Assembly: GCA_018646675.1 (NCBI GenBank)
Contig: JABGUH010000038.1
Coordinates: 1 to 64,000 of the forward strand
Direction: 5' to 3'
Source of the DNA: Bdellovibrionales bacterium
Lineage (GTDB): Bacteria > Bdellovibrionota > Bacteriovoracia > Bacteriovoracales > Bacteriovoracaceae
Length of the DNA: 64,000 nt
The position numbers were made by a program, and so were the translations under genes. This document shows, piece after piece, positions 53,234-62,893 of this stretch; position 1 is the stretch's first letter, and every line of letters starts with the position of its first letter. The notes below the pieces were generated by a model. It was not told the DNA's origin. It saw only the letters and a list, made by a program, of their open reading frames with translations, and did not search any database.

Positions 53234-54244
53234 ATGGCAATCAAAGTTGCAATTAATGGTTTTGGTAGAATTGGTCGTTTGATAGTTCGTCAGGGAATTA
53301 GTAATCCTGATATCGAATTTGTAGCAATTAATGATCTGGTTAGTCCTGATAATCTGGCATATATGTTACGGTATGACTCTACCCACGGTCGATTTGATGG
53401 TGAAGTTTCTCATGATGATGAGAATGTTTATGTTAATGGCAAGAAGATTCGTTGTACATCAATTCGTAATCCGAAAGAGCTTCCCTGGAAAGAGTTAGGA
53501 GTTGATTACGTTTTTGAGTCAACCGGACTATTTACTAGTGTTGAAGGTGCTGGCCAGCACCTTGAAGCAGGGGCCGGACGGGTTATCATCTCTGCACCAG
53601 CAAAATCTCCTGAGATTACCACCCTGGTTATGGGAGTTAACCACACTGAATACCAACCTGGGCGTGATCGAATTGTATCTAATGCATCTTGTACCACTAA
53701 CTGTCTAGCACCAGTAATGAAAGTTATTTTAGATAAGTTCGGCTTTGATGAGGGGCTAATGACAACCATTCACGCTGTTACTGCCACTCAACCAACAGTT
53801 GATGGGCCAAGCAAGAAGGACTTTCGTGCTGGCCGTAGTGGCTTACAGAATATCACTCCCGCTTCCACCGGTGCGGCCAAAGCGGTTGGACTCTGTCTGC
53901 CAGCGACAAAAGGCAAGTTAACCGGCATGGCTTTTAGAGTGCCAACTGCCGATGTTTCTGCGGTTGACCTAACCATTCGCTTAAGCCGCTCAGCTTCGCT
54001 GGAGGAGATTAACCAAGAGATGAAGCTGGCCTCAGAGACCTATTTAAAAGGTGTCTTGATGTATACTGAAGATCCTGTTGCTTCAACCGACTTTTTAGGT
54101 TGTCCTTACTCCTCCATTTATGATGCGACTGCGGGTATTCAACTAAATGATCGCTTCTTTAAGTTGATCTCTTGGTATGATAACGAGATGGGGTATGCTA
54201 CTCGTTTAGTAGATCTTCTTCTTTACATGAACTCCGTTAGCTAA
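53234..54244 (+). CDS. gap: Glyceraldehyde-3-phosphate dehydrogenase
   Basis: A glycolytic NAD-dependent enzyme making 1,3-bisphosphoglycerate. The frame opens at 53189, but ATG 53234 (MAIKVAING) follows GGAGG and gives the usual 336 residues. Features: Rossmann GFGRIGR at 9-15, and the catalytic Cys153 in SNASCTTNC with the usual His segment after it. It is followed by a strong terminator and then pgi. The enzyme identity is secure. Confidence 0.95.
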   Translation: MAIKVAINGFGRIGRLIVRQGISNPDIEFVAINDLVSPDNLAYMLRYDSTHGRFDGEVSHDDENVYVNGKKIRCTSIRNPKELPWKELGVDYVFESTGLFTSVEGAGQHLEAGAGRVIISAPAKSPEITTLVMGVNHTEYQPGRDRIVSNASCTTNCLAPVMKVILDKFGFDEGLMTTIHAVTATQPTVDGPSKKDFRAGRSGLQNITPASTGAAKAVGLCLPATKGKLTGMAFRVPTADVSAVDLTIRLSRSASLEEINQEMKLASETYLKGVLMYTEDPVASTDFLGCPYSSIYDATAGIQLNDRFFKLISWYDNEMGYATRLVDLLLYMNSVS

Positions 54245-54273
54245 ATACGGACTAGGATTAATGTAAATCATCT

Positions 54274-54310
54274 AAGGGCCGCACTACTTTTAAGGTAGCG
54301 CGGCCCTTTT
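54274..54310 (+). terminator. Strong rho-independent terminator after gap
   Basis: AAGGGCCGC and GCGGCCCTT pair, with inner CTAC/GGTAG, and TTTT follows. It separates gap from pgi. Confidence 0.8.
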
Positions 54311-54330
54311 GCATTTTCAGGAGAGAACTG

Positions 54331-55950
54331 GTGAATCCAACTAAAACTGCCGCTTGGAATAATCTAACAGATCATTATGATCAGATTAAGGGTCTTAGTA
54401 TTGCAGATCATTTTTATCGTCAGCCTAACCGTGGAGATGAGTATACCCTACAATCTTTAGGACTACATATTGACTACTCCAAGCATCGGCTGAATCAGGA
54501 GACGATAAAGCTTTTAGTTCAATTAGCAGAGGAGATGGAGCTCTCCCAGGCAATTTTGGCGATGTTTCGTGGTGATCGGATTAATCGAACCGAAAATCGC
54601 TCTGTACTCCACACTGCACTTCGTGATTTAAGTTCCTCCTCCCTAATGGTTGCAGGTGAGGATCTTCTACCTGAAATTAAAAGAGTACGTCAGCAGATGG
54701 AAGTTTTTTCTGAGATGGTTCGGGATGGCAGTTATTTAGGACATAGTGGAAAACCTATTCGTCATATCATTAATTTAGGAATTGGGGGCTCCGACCTGGG
54801 GCCGGCGATGGTGTGCCAGGCGCTAACTCCCTATCAACATCCACACTTAACGGTGGACTTTGTCTCAAATGTGGATGGATCTCATTTGGCTCAGGTTTTG
54901 GCCGGAAAATCCCCTGATCAGACTCTATTTATTGTCGCTTCTAAAACTTTTACTACCCAGGAGACGATGACCAACGCTCTTTCCGCCAAGCAGTGGCTGA
55001 TCAATCACTATAATGGAGATCAGAAGGCGGTGGCCGCTCACTTTATTGCTCTTTCAACAAATCAAGAAGCGGTTTGCGAGTTTGGAATTGATCCCAAGAA
55101 TATATTTGTCTTTTGGGATTGGGTGGGAGGACGATACTCCCTCACCTCTGCTATTGGCCTCTCTATCATGCTGGCAATTGGCAAGGATAATTTCAAATCA
55201 CTATTAAGTGGATTTCATCAGATGGACCGCCACTTTTTACAAACACCCTTGGAGAGTAATATACCTGTTCTGCTGGCACTAATTGGTATTTGGTATAATA
55301 ACTTCTGGGGGGCCCAATCTCATGCCATTTTACCCTATGATCAATATCTACATCGCTTTCCCGCTTATCTGCAGCAAACCGATATGGAGAGTAATGGAAA
55401 ATCAGTCGATCAGCAGGGTAAGGTCACTAGCTATCAAACTGGGGCCGTTATTTGGGGCGAAGCAGGTACCAATGGTCAACACGCTTTTTACCAGTTGCTA
55501 CATCAAGGTACCAAGCTAATCCCAGCTGATTTCATCGCTTTTACCAAATCTCATCACCAAATGGGGGATCATCACCAAAAACTTCTCTCCAACTTTATCG
55601 CTCAGACCCGTGCCTTAGCATTTGGCCGTACGGTTGAGAAGTTAAGTCAGCTAAATATTCCCAAGGAGCTTGTTCCCTATAAGGTATTTGATGGCAATCG
55701 CCCCACTACTTCTATTATGGCCCAGCAGCTCAATCCGGACATATTGGGAAAACTGATCGCTCTTTATGAGCATAAGGTATTTGTTCAGGGCCACATCTGG
55801 AACATCTACTCTTTTGATCAGTGGGGAGTTGAGCTAGGCAAGGAGCTGGCAGGTGAAATTCTACCTGAATTAAGAGGTGGCTTAGCTGGTGGAGAGTTTG
55901 ACTCATCTACCAACAGATTAATTAACTACTTTAGAGAGCATCAATCGTAA
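54331..55950 (+). CDS. pgi: Glucose-6-phosphate isomerase
   Basis: Interconverts glucose- and fructose-6-phosphate. The 539-residue protein contains the family motifs: [14 protein letters not shown] near 150, [10 protein letters not shown], the catalytic Glu region [26 protein letters not shown] with the catalytic His, and the C-terminal [14 protein letters not shown] with the catalytic Lys. GTG start with GGAGAG ahead. Its 3' end is followed after 18 bases by a glycerophosphodiesterase gene. Confidence 0.95.
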   Translation: MNPTKTAAWNNLTDHYDQIKGLSIADHFYRQPNRGDEYTLQSLGLHIDYSKHRLNQETIKLLVQLAEEMELSQAILAMFRGDRINRTENRSVLHTALRDLSSSSLMVAGEDLLPEIKRVRQQMEVFSEMVRDGSYLGHSGKPIRHIINLGIGGSDLGPAMVCQALTPYQHPHLTVDFVSNVDGSHLAQVLAGKSPDQTLFIVASKTFTTQETMTNALSAKQWLINHYNGDQKAVAAHFIALSTNQEAVCEFGIDPKNIFVFWDWVGGRYSLTSAIGLSIMLAIGKDNFKSLLSGFHQMDRHFLQTPLESNIPVLLALIGIWYNNFWGAQSHAILPYDQYLHRFPAYLQQTDMESNGKSVDQQGKVTSYQTGAVIWGEAGTNGQHAFYQLLHQGTKLIPADFIAFTKSHHQMGDHHQKLLSNFIAQTRALAFGRTVEKLSQLNIPKELVPYKVFDGNRPTTSIMAQQLNPDILGKLIALYEHKVFVQGHIWNIYSFDQWGVELGKELAGEILPELRGGLAGGEFDSSTNRLINYFREHQS

Positions 55951-55968
55951 GCAAGGGGCAAAATAGTG

Positions 55969-56664
55969 ATGGCATTACCTCGTTGGCAGAATCATCGTGG
56001 ATACCGTCTTAAGGGGGCATTGGAAAATACCCTAGAGGCATTTATTACTTCTAAGCAGCAGGGGTATGAGATGGTGGAGTTAGATGTCCAGTTATCTCTG
56101 GAGCAAATTCCGGTTGTCTGTCACGATAATGACTTGCAAAGAGTGGCCAGTGACTCTCGTCGGATAGGTGAGTTGAGTGTAGCTGAGCTACACCAGCTGG
56201 CTGCAATTCCAACTCTCGATCAGATCTTATCATCCAGTGAGACACCAAATTGGATTAATATTGAGCTAAAATGCTCTTCATTTAACTCTTATCCGCTGGA
56301 ACATCGAGTATTGGAGGTGATTAATCGTAACTCTAAGCAGGTGATTCTCTCTAGTTTTAACCCCTTTGTCCTCTATCGTTGCTACAAATTTGCGCCTCAG
56401 ATTCCTCGGGCCCTATTGGTAACATTGGATAGGGATGATCCAGCTAATCGTATCTATCTACGTAAGATGTGGTTTAGGGCACTTTGCAAGCCTCACTATC
56501 TTAATATGGAGCATCGGTTCATCAATCCAGATCTAATTGCTCAGATGGAGCACCGGGGAATTAAGGTTGTTGCTTGGACAGTAAATGAGCAAGTTGATGC
56601 AGAAAAACTTCAAAAAATGGGAGTGGTAAGCATGATTACCGACTCTCTACCCCCAATTTCCTGA
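55969..56664 (+). CDS. Glycerophosphodiester phosphodiesterase family protein
   Basis: A 231-residue GDPD-type TIM-barrel hydrolase that releases sn-glycerol-3-phosphate from deacylated phospholipids. Motifs: NHRGYRL...NTLEAF near the start, the ELDVQLSLEQIPVVCHD metal-binding strand, NIELKC, and the C-terminal VAWTVNEQ. The usual HRG and HD catalytic residues are in place. GTG 55966 is the alternative start. No signal peptide, so it is cytoplasmic or lipid-side. It is convergent to the next gene with two bases between the stops. Confidence 0.85.
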   Translation: MALPRWQNHRGYRLKGALENTLEAFITSKQQGYEMVELDVQLSLEQIPVVCHDNDLQRVASDSRRIGELSVAELHQLAAIPTLDQILSSSETPNWINIELKCSSFNSYPLEHRVLEVINRNSKQVILSSFNPFVLYRCYKFAPQIPRALLVTLDRDDPANRIYLRKMWFRALCKPHYLNMEHRFINPDLIAQMEHRGIKVVAWTVNEQVDAEKLQKMGVVSMITDSLPPIS

Positions 56665-56666
56665 TC

Positions 56667-57188
56667 TCACTTTTTTAATGACTCTAAATGTTGGAGCACT
56701 GTTGCTCGGGCGGAGACAAAGTGGTTATGCCCTAACATCAATCCCTTGCTGATCAGACGAATCTCCTCTGATTCTGCATTTACCACCGAACCGTCGCCGG
56801 CGGCAATTGCAAATAGAGATTCAAGCAGGTGGTAACGTTCGTCAGCGGTCATTAAATCAATTAATGGTGAACAGTACTTATGATTTTCAATTCCGGCCAA
56901 CTCTTTGCTATCTTCCATCGCTAATTGGACGGCAGCATCTGCCTTTTGGGCCGGTAGCTCCCCCCACTTTTTAAGCGCTTCCTTCATGGACTGTATCTCG
57001 CCATCTTCAATTACCATATCACTTCCAACCACGCGGGCAGACAGACCAGCAATACATGCTATTTTTATGAGCTCATCATCTGGCATACCATTTAGTAGCG
57101 TACTGATCTTTTTTTGCAGCGAGCTTGTCATTTGGTGGTGTTGATCGCTTTTATCCTTGTTTGTTTTGAAAATTGTCCAAAAATTCAT
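56667..57188 (-). CDS. TerB-like domain protein
   Basis: A 173-residue helical protein with the two-repeat pattern of TerB/DjlA-N-type domains: an acidic metal-binding helix pair (MVIEDGEIQSMKEAL near 60 and GDGSVVNAESEEIRLIS near 130). In TerB proteins the acidic residues bind calcium or other metals. The function is unknown, and no partner ter genes are here. The ATG lies 45 bases from divergent clpS. Confidence 0.75.
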   Translation of the reverse strand: MNFWTIFKTNKDKSDQHHQMTSSLQKKISTLLNGMPDDELIKIACIAGLSARVVGSDMVIEDGEIQSMKEALKKWGELPAQKADAAVQLAMEDSKELAGIENHKYCSPLIDLMTADERYHLLESLFAIAAGDGSVVNAESEEIRLISKGLMLGHNHFVSARATVLQHLESLKK

Positions 57189-57233
57189 TATTATACCTCT
57201 TAAAAAGTAAGATAGTAGTCTATACTACTGTCG

Positions 57234-57617
57234 ATGGATCAAGTTTTAACTGCAAAGCGAGCAATGACAAGTCAAAAAATTACCTATCCTAGCATGAGTG
57301 ATGATAACACCCCTGATCAAATTGAAGAGGGGGGAGTTTTGACCAAAAAGCGGGTTAAAGTCAAGCTTCCTCCGCGCTATAAGGTGCTACTGCACAATGA
57401 TGACTATACTACGATGGAATTTGTAGTAGGAATTTTGCTTCAGTTTTTTGGGATGAACCGGGAAGAAGCGGAGAGTGTGATGTTGCATGTACATCAAGAA
57501 GGGGTGGGTTTGTGTGGTGTCTATACCTATGAGGTAGCTGAAGCGAAGGTGGAGCAGGTGATTAAATACTCCATTTCTCACGGCCACCCTCTCGAATGTT
57601 CAATGGAGGCAGAGTAG
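57234..57617 (+). CDS. clpS: ClpS adaptor of the ClpAP protease
   Basis: Delivers N-end-rule substrates to ClpA. The 127-residue protein shows the family core: YKVLLHNDDYTTMEFVVGIL (about 50-70) and HVHQEGVGLCGVYTYEVAEAK, with the N-degron pocket residues. The N-terminal 40 residues are variable as usual. ATG 57234 has no ribosome site and a TATACT box lies seven bases ahead, so the message may be leaderless; ATG 57264 or 57294 are alternatives. clpA follows with its start five bases past this stop. Confidence 0.9.
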   Translation: MDQVLTAKRAMTSQKITYPSMSDDNTPDQIEEGGVLTKKRVKVKLPPRYKVLLHNDDYTTMEFVVGILLQFFGMNREEAESVMLHVHQEGVGLCGVYTYEVAEAKVEQVIKYSISHGHPLECSMEAE

Positions 57618-57622
57618 CCATT

Positions 57623-59944
57623 ATGATCTCCCACGATTTAGAGATTTTGATAAATTTTGCGATTAAACGCTCAAATCGCCTCAGTCATGAATTTTTATCT
57701 TTGGAGTCGTTACTGGTAGATCTGCTAAAAGATAGTGGAATTAGAAAAATAGTTGCCAATTGTGGAATAAATATTAAGCAAATTGAGAGTGAGCTAGCTA
57801 ATTTTCTGGATGATAGCAGTAATTTTAGAATTCTAAGTGAAGCGGAGATTTTAGAGTTAAATCTGCAGCACTTTCCCGACGAAAAAATTCGGATGGCAGC
57901 AGCTTCAGAAGGAATTCGCTATAATCCAGAGACAACACAATCCTTTCAACGGGTATTGCAACGGGCAGCGATGCATGTGCAGTCATCAGGTAAACGAGAG
58001 ATTGGAGCGATTAATGTTCTGGTTGCCATGATGGAGGAGCGCAATAGCTTCGCACTCTATACGCTAGAACATCACGGTTTGGACCGCTTTACTCTCGTAC
58101 GGGAGATTGCTCACGGTGTAGATCGTCCCACCACTGAGCCAGATAGTGAGTTAGAGGGAGTGGAGGTCCAAAAGGATGAATCATCCTCTGCCATTGCCAG
58201 ATTTACCCGAAATCTAAACAATTTGGCGCATGAGGGAAGAATTGATCCGATTGTTGGTCGTCAAGATGAGTTAAAGGCTTTAACTCAGATATTTTGCCGG
58301 CGAGGGAAGAATAATCCTCTGATTGTCGGGGAGTCTGGAGTAGGAAAGACGGCACTGGTGGATGGGTTGGCATGGTCAATTGTTCATAAGAAGGGGTTGG
58401 AGGCATTAAAAAACTATGTTGTCTACGCTCTGGATATGGCCCTAGTGCTGGCAGGGGCCAAATATCGTGGAGAGTTCGAAGAGCGACTTCACCGTCTGAT
58501 TGTAGAGTTGGAGGAGCGATCAGATAGTGGAGAGTCGGTTGTACTTTTTATCGATGATATTCACACTATTATGGGGGCCGGGTCAGTAAATGGGGGCAGT
58601 ATGGATGCCTCCGGTCTACTAAAATCAGCTCTTAATTCGGGTAAGATCCGTTGTCTCGGTATTACTACTCATAGTGAGTATCGCAAGTTTATCGAGCGAG
58701 ATAGCGCCTTTGCGCGCAGATTTCGCAAGGTGGAGCTGCTGGCACCAACATCTACTGAGACACTTAAGATTCTCCAAGGTGTTTCCGCCAAGTTTGAAAA
58801 ACATCACCAGGTGAAATATTCTCTTGGAATTTTGAGGCAGATTATCCAACTATCAGAAAAATATCTGGCAGACCGTCAATTTCCCGACAAAGCAATCGAT
58901 ATTATGGATGAAGTGGGAGCATCTTTACGTTTGGAGGGCGATTCTAAGCGGAAAAAGGTAACAAATCGTGATATTGAGCGAGTTATCTCTTCAGAAGCGA
59001 GAGTTCCTCGTGAATCTGTTGCGACAGAAGAGCGTGATCGACTAAAAAATCTAGCAAAAAACCTAAAACTACTTATTTTTGGCCAAGATCAAGCAATTTC
59101 TACCGTAAGTGATGCTGTTTTACTCTCTCGCGCTGGAATTGGTGGCGAAGATCAGCCATGGGCCAACTTTCTTTTTACCGGCCCGACAGGAGTTGGAAAG
59201 ACGGAGTTGGCCAGACAGTTGGCGATTGGATTAGGAATTCATTTTGTTCGCTTTGATATGTCGGAATACATGGAAAAACACGCTGTAGCTAAATTAATTG
59301 GTGCTCCTCCGGGCTATATTGGCCATGATCAGGGGGGAGCCCTGACTGATGCAATCAAGCAACACCCCCATGCAGTGCTGCTTTTGGATGAAATTGAAAA
59401 AGCTCATCCAGATATTTTTAATATTTTGCTGCAGGTGATGGATCATGGTGTTTTAACCGATTCTCAGGGCCGCAAATCAGATTTTCGCAACACTATTTTG
59501 ATTATGACCACGAATGCAGGGGCCAGAGAGATGGATGGGGGCCGTATCTCTTTAGGGAAAAATGGGACAAATCGGGATATGGGGAAGCATGATAAGGCGA
59601 TAAGGAACTTTTTTTCCCCTGAATTTCGCAATAGATTGGACGCAATTATTAATTTTAACTCTCTTTCAAGGGAGTTTATTCTGCAAATTGTTGATAAATT
59701 TCTCTATCAATTAGAGCTAAAATTGGTGGAGAAGAGAGTATCAATTACTGTTAATCAAGCAACAAAAAACTGGCTGGCAGAAAAAGGTTATGACCCCAAG
59801 ATGGGTGCTAGACCGCTCATTCGAGTGATTGAAGACAAAATTTCCAAACCACTATCACGGGAAATTCTCTTTGGAAAATTAGTTGCTGGTGGAGAAGTGA
59901 AAGTTGTACTACTTGCAAATAATCAGATCGGATTCAACTACTGA
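57623..59944 (+). CDS. clpA: ClpA ATPase subunit of the ClpAP protease
   Basis: A double-AAA+ unfoldase. It has an N-terminal Clp_N domain (1-145), first Walker A GESGVGKTAL and Walker B LFIDDIHT, second Walker A GPTGVGKTEL and Walker B LLLDEIEK, and the sensor/arginine finger regions. The frame is open to 57596, but ATG 57623 starts the usual MISHDLEILINFA and has GGAGG upstream. 773 residues, normal for ClpA. No ClpP gene in the window. Confidence 0.95.
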   Translation: MISHDLEILINFAIKRSNRLSHEFLSLESLLVDLLKDSGIRKIVANCGINIKQIESELANFLDDSSNFRILSEAEILELNLQHFPDEKIRMAAASEGIRYNPETTQSFQRVLQRAAMHVQSSGKREIGAINVLVAMMEERNSFALYTLEHHGLDRFTLVREIAHGVDRPTTEPDSELEGVEVQKDESSSAIARFTRNLNNLAHEGRIDPIVGRQDELKALTQIFCRRGKNNPLIVGESGVGKTALVDGLAWSIVHKKGLEALKNYVVYALDMALVLAGAKYRGEFEERLHRLIVELEERSDSGESVVLFIDDIHTIMGAGSVNGGSMDASGLLKSALNSGKIRCLGITTHSEYRKFIERDSAFARRFRKVELLAPTSTETLKILQGVSAKFEKHHQVKYSLGILRQIIQLSEKYLADRQFPDKAIDIMDEVGASLRLEGDSKRKKVTNRDIERVISSEARVPRESVATEERDRLKNLAKNLKLLIFGQDQAISTVSDAVLLSRAGIGGEDQPWANFLFTGPTGVGKTELARQLAIGLGIHFVRFDMSEYMEKHAVAKLIGAPPGYIGHDQGGALTDAIKQHPHAVLLLDEIEKAHPDIFNILLQVMDHGVLTDSQGRKSDFRNTILIMTTNAGAREMDGGRISLGKNGTNRDMGKHDKAIRNFFSPEFRNRLDAIINFNSLSREFILQIVDKFLYQLELKLVEKRVSITVNQATKNWLAEKGYDPKMGARPLIRVIEDKISKPLSREILFGKLVAGGEVKVVLLANNQIGFNY

Positions 59945-60101
59945 TTCAAACATTAACATTCTTTTTTTCTAGGCCAACTGTTGTTTTTTTGTTTGCGTTA
60001 AAATAACTTTGTGTTTATCCTAAATTTATATGAATAGATGGCGAAAAGAGTATAGTTTGAATTTTGTGTTATAACATTCTTTTACTCACCAGGAGGAAAT
60101 G

Positions 60102-60431
60102 ATGGTAGTTAAGAAAAAGACGAAGAAGAAAGTAGCTAAGAAAAAAGTAGCTAAGAAAAAAGTGGCTAAGAAAAAAGTAGCAAAGAAGAAAGTTGCAAAA
60201 AAGAAGAAAGTAACCAAGAAGAAAGCAACTAAGAAGAAAGCCAAGAAAAAAGTAGCCAAGAAGAAAGTCGCTAAGAAGAAAACCAAGAAAAAAGTGGCCA
60301 AGAAAAAAGTAGCTAAAAAGAAAACCAAGAAAAAAGTGGCCAAGAAAAAAGTAGCTAAGAAGAAAGCTAAGAAAAAAGTGGCCAAGAAGAAAGTTGCTAA
60401 GAAAAAAGTAGTAAAGAGAAAGAAGAAGTAG
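60102..60431 (+). CDS. Lysine-repeat histone-like protein
   Basis: A 109-residue protein made of KKKVA and KKKTK-type repeats after a short MVVKKKTKK start, nearly all Lys, Val, Ala and Thr. It resembles the tails of bacterial H1-like proteins (Hc1/HctB, AlgP type) that bind DNA by charge. An AGGAGG sits five bases before ATG 60102 (ATG 60099 is the alternative). The DNA is itself repeated in units of 15 or 30 bases, so copy number may vary between strains. A good terminator follows. Confidence 0.75.
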   Translation: MVVKKKTKKKVAKKKVAKKKVAKKKVAKKKVAKKKKVTKKKATKKKAKKKVAKKKVAKKKTKKKVAKKKVAKKKTKKKVAKKKVAKKKAKKKVAKKKVAKKKVVKRKKK

Positions 60432-60472
60432 TTTAGGTAGTTTTACTACTTAATACTTACTTTATTGATTTG

Positions 60473-60507
60473 AAGGGGCCCTTATAATTACGAGGGCCCT
60501 TTTTTTA
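60473..60507 (+). terminator. Intrinsic terminator after the lysine-repeat gene
   Basis: AAGGGGCCCT and AGGGCCCTT pair around a 10-base loop and are followed by seven Ts. Confidence 0.75.
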
Positions 60508-60548
60508 TTGCGCACAGGGTCTTAAAAAAGGGTAGGAAAGCTAGTAGA

Positions 60549-61922
60549 GTGCCGCCCATGTTAGATCACCTACCTTCCCCCCATAGCCTTCCTCCTCGTA
60601 AAGTGTGGTTAAAGACATTTGGATGTCAAATGAACTATCACGATTCAGAACGGCTGCTCTCTCATTTAGAGGAGATTAATTTTACCTCTACCGATAGTAG
60701 AGATGATGCTGATCTGATCCTTTTTAATACCTGCTCTATTCGAGATTTAGCAAATTCAAAATTTTACTCCCACTTAGGCGAGCTGAAGAAATTTAAACAG
60801 CGTCTAGGAAGAGAGTTAGTGATTGGAGTTGGAGGATGTATTGCTCAAATTGAGGGCGAGGAGTTAATCAGACGTTTTGCTCATTTAGATTTTGCTTTTG
60901 GCACCGATGTGATTGATCAAATTAATCAACTTGTCTTAAGGGCTTACTTGAGTGAGGAGAAATTCTCTCTTAATAAGTGGGACCGAGGACGAGACTACTC
61001 GATTGAGACAAAAATTGTTCATGGTGAGCCCCAAGCTTTTGTAAATATCATTAAAGGGTGTGACAAGTTCTGTACTTACTGCATTGTTCCCTACACAAGG
61101 GGAAGAGAGAAATCCAGAAGATTAGCGGAGATTGTTGGTGATTGTACCAATCTAGTTAAGGAGCAAGGAGTTTCCGAGATCACCCTGCTTGGCCAGAACG
61201 TCAACTCTTTCGGTAAAGAGCATAGTGAGACGTTGGCCGAGTTAATTGAGAGGTTGGAACCTCTTGTCGGCCTAAAGCGAATGCGTTATACGACTAGCCA
61301 TCCCTATGATCTGTCTGATGCGTTAATCGCTATTCATGGTCGTTCCAAGAAATTGGCCAATAATCTCCACTTACCAGTACAGTCGGGATCAGACTCTGTT
61401 CTATCTCGGATGCGACGTGAATATACGATTGAACACTATTTGGATCTGGTGGAGCGCTTAAGGGCCGCTAATCCTGCTCTCTCTCTCTCTACTGACATCA
61501 TTGTCGGCTTTCCCAATGAGAGCGAGGAGGAGTTCCTGGCCACTATCGAGCTGTTGAACAGGGTTCGTTTTGACTCTATCTACTCTTTTAAATTCTCTCC
61601 CCGCAAAGGGACCAAGGCGGCCAAGATAGATGATCTCTTGACAGAAGAGGTCAGAGGCCAGCGGTTGCAGCAGGTGCAAAAGCGCCAATTGGAAATTCAA
61701 GCAGAAGATCGCCAGAAAATGGTGGGGCAGCGCTACGAAATTTTGGTTGAGGGCAGTAAAGTGATGAAAGGTCAGTTCAAGTGGAGTGGTCGCACCAGTT
61801 GTAATCGGATTATTCACTTTTTGCCGGAGCAGGAAGGGGTGGATTACCAGTGGCAGTGGATAGAGGTAGAGGTTATTGAGGCAACGGCCCTATCGTGTCA
61901 GGGAAGGGTTGTACGGGAATAG
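60549..61922 (+). CDS. miaB: tRNA-2-methylthio-N6-dimethylallyladenosine synthase
   Basis: Adds the methylthio group at A37 of tRNAs. The 457-residue protein has the UPF0004 domain with three cysteines (FGCQMN, NTCSIRD, GGCIAQ), the radical-SAM CxxxCxxC in CDKFCTYC with the PYTRGREKSR segment, and a C-terminal TRAM domain. GTG 60549 follows an AGGAAAG site at a fair distance, while ATG 60558 is possible. It ends one base before the convergent lipid-kinase gene. Confidence 0.93.
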   Translation: MPPMLDHLPSPHSLPPRKVWLKTFGCQMNYHDSERLLSHLEEINFTSTDSRDDADLILFNTCSIRDLANSKFYSHLGELKKFKQRLGRELVIGVGGCIAQIEGEELIRRFAHLDFAFGTDVIDQINQLVLRAYLSEEKFSLNKWDRGRDYSIETKIVHGEPQAFVNIIKGCDKFCTYCIVPYTRGREKSRRLAEIVGDCTNLVKEQGVSEITLLGQNVNSFGKEHSETLAELIERLEPLVGLKRMRYTTSHPYDLSDALIAIHGRSKKLANNLHLPVQSGSDSVLSRMRREYTIEHYLDLVERLRAANPALSLSTDIIVGFPNESEEEFLATIELLNRVRFDSIYSFKFSPRKGTKAAKIDDLLTEEVRGQRLQQVQKRQLEIQAEDRQKMVGQRYEILVEGSKVMKGQFKWSGRTSCNRIIHFLPEQEGVDYQWQWIEVEVIEATALSCQGRVVRE

Positions 61923-61923
61923 T

Positions 61924-62868
61924 TTAGCAGATCAACTTGATTGCTTGTGGAATATTCTCATAGATGGCGGGTAACTTGCCCGGAGTCTCCCCATCTACTT
62001 CAATAAAGATCTCCTGGTGATCACAACTAACACTGATTTTTTTGCCTTTTAGGATAGTCACCAGTGGATGATCAACATGAGTTCCATTGTAGAGCATACT
62101 AGAGCTGGTTATCAGGTGATGAAACTTAAAATTACCCATTATAATAAGATCAAAATATCCGTCATCTGGTTGTGCCATGGGGGCAAAGTGCATACCGGCC
62201 CCAGAGTACTCCCCATTGGCGATATGGATCGTATTCATCAGAACTTCTTGATCGAAATGATCGTCGACAGTGAGATGTACTTTAGTATTACGCCAACAAA
62301 GAAGGGTTAAAAGAGTATACCAATAGAAGGTAAAGACACTTCCCAGCCGTTTGATCCAGGAGGCACCGTTCACCCTTTGCATGATCGCTCCACTCATACC
62401 AAAGCTGGAAATATTATCGAAGTAGCGAACTATCGATTGATTACTAAAGTCGGTCAAAGTGAGCTTACCAACATCAATTTTCCGTATTTTCGCTCTTTTT
62501 AGTACATCTACTGCACCTTCCAAGCTTCTTTCGATTTTGAAGGTTTTACAGAAATCCTCACCGGTACCGCTGGGGATAATACCCAGCTCGGCCTCAGAAT
62601 TGATCGGCTGACCATTTTCAAAAAAGCCATTAACTACTTCATTGACTGTGCCATCACCACCGACTGCAATAATTCGCTCAATACCGCTTTTTAATGCCTG
62701 ACGTGTGAGGTTGGTGGCATCAGTGGGTTTAGCAGTTAGCGCCACTTCGTGACCGGGGTAGAGCTCCTCTAGCGCCAGATGAATTGAGTTCCATGCCTTT
62801 TGGGTCTTTCTATTGCCGGAGTTGGGATTAACCAGCAGTAACGTTCGCATCAATTTGTTGCTCGACAT
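61924..62868 (-). CDS. Diacylglycerol/lipid kinase family protein
   Basis: A 314-residue ATP-dependent lipid kinase of the YegS/BmrU type. The nucleotide-binding GGDGTVNEVVNG (about 70-81), the IPSGTGEDF segment and the C-terminal GEYSGAGMHFAP and DGYFDLI strands match the DAGK catalytic domain. The substrate (diacylglycerol, sphingolipid or other) is not resolved. It is convergent to miaB and divergent from nothing; the histidine kinase gene lies upstream on the same strand. Confidence 0.85.
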   Translation of the reverse strand: MSSNKLMRTLLLVNPNSGNRKTQKAWNSIHLALEELYPGHEVALTAKPTDATNLTRQALKSGIERIIAVGGDGTVNEVVNGFFENGQPINSEAELGIIPSGTGEDFCKTFKIERSLEGAVDVLKRAKIRKIDVGKLTLTDFSNQSIVRYFDNISSFGMSGAIMQRVNGASWIKRLGSVFTFYWYTLLTLLCWRNTKVHLTVDDHFDQEVLMNTIHIANGEYSGAGMHFAPMAQPDDGYFDLIIMGNFKFHHLITSSSMLYNGTHVDHPLVTILKGKKISVSCDHQEIFIEVDGETPGKLPAIYENIPQAIKLIC

Positions 62869-62893
62869 AATTGGAATTTAGAGAGAGTAGTTG

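Noticed and set aside
60086-60385. Minus-strand frame of Phe/Leu/Ala repeats
   Set aside because: It is the mirror of the lysine-repeat gene; the long open frame arises from the AAG-rich repeats and has no ribosome site.
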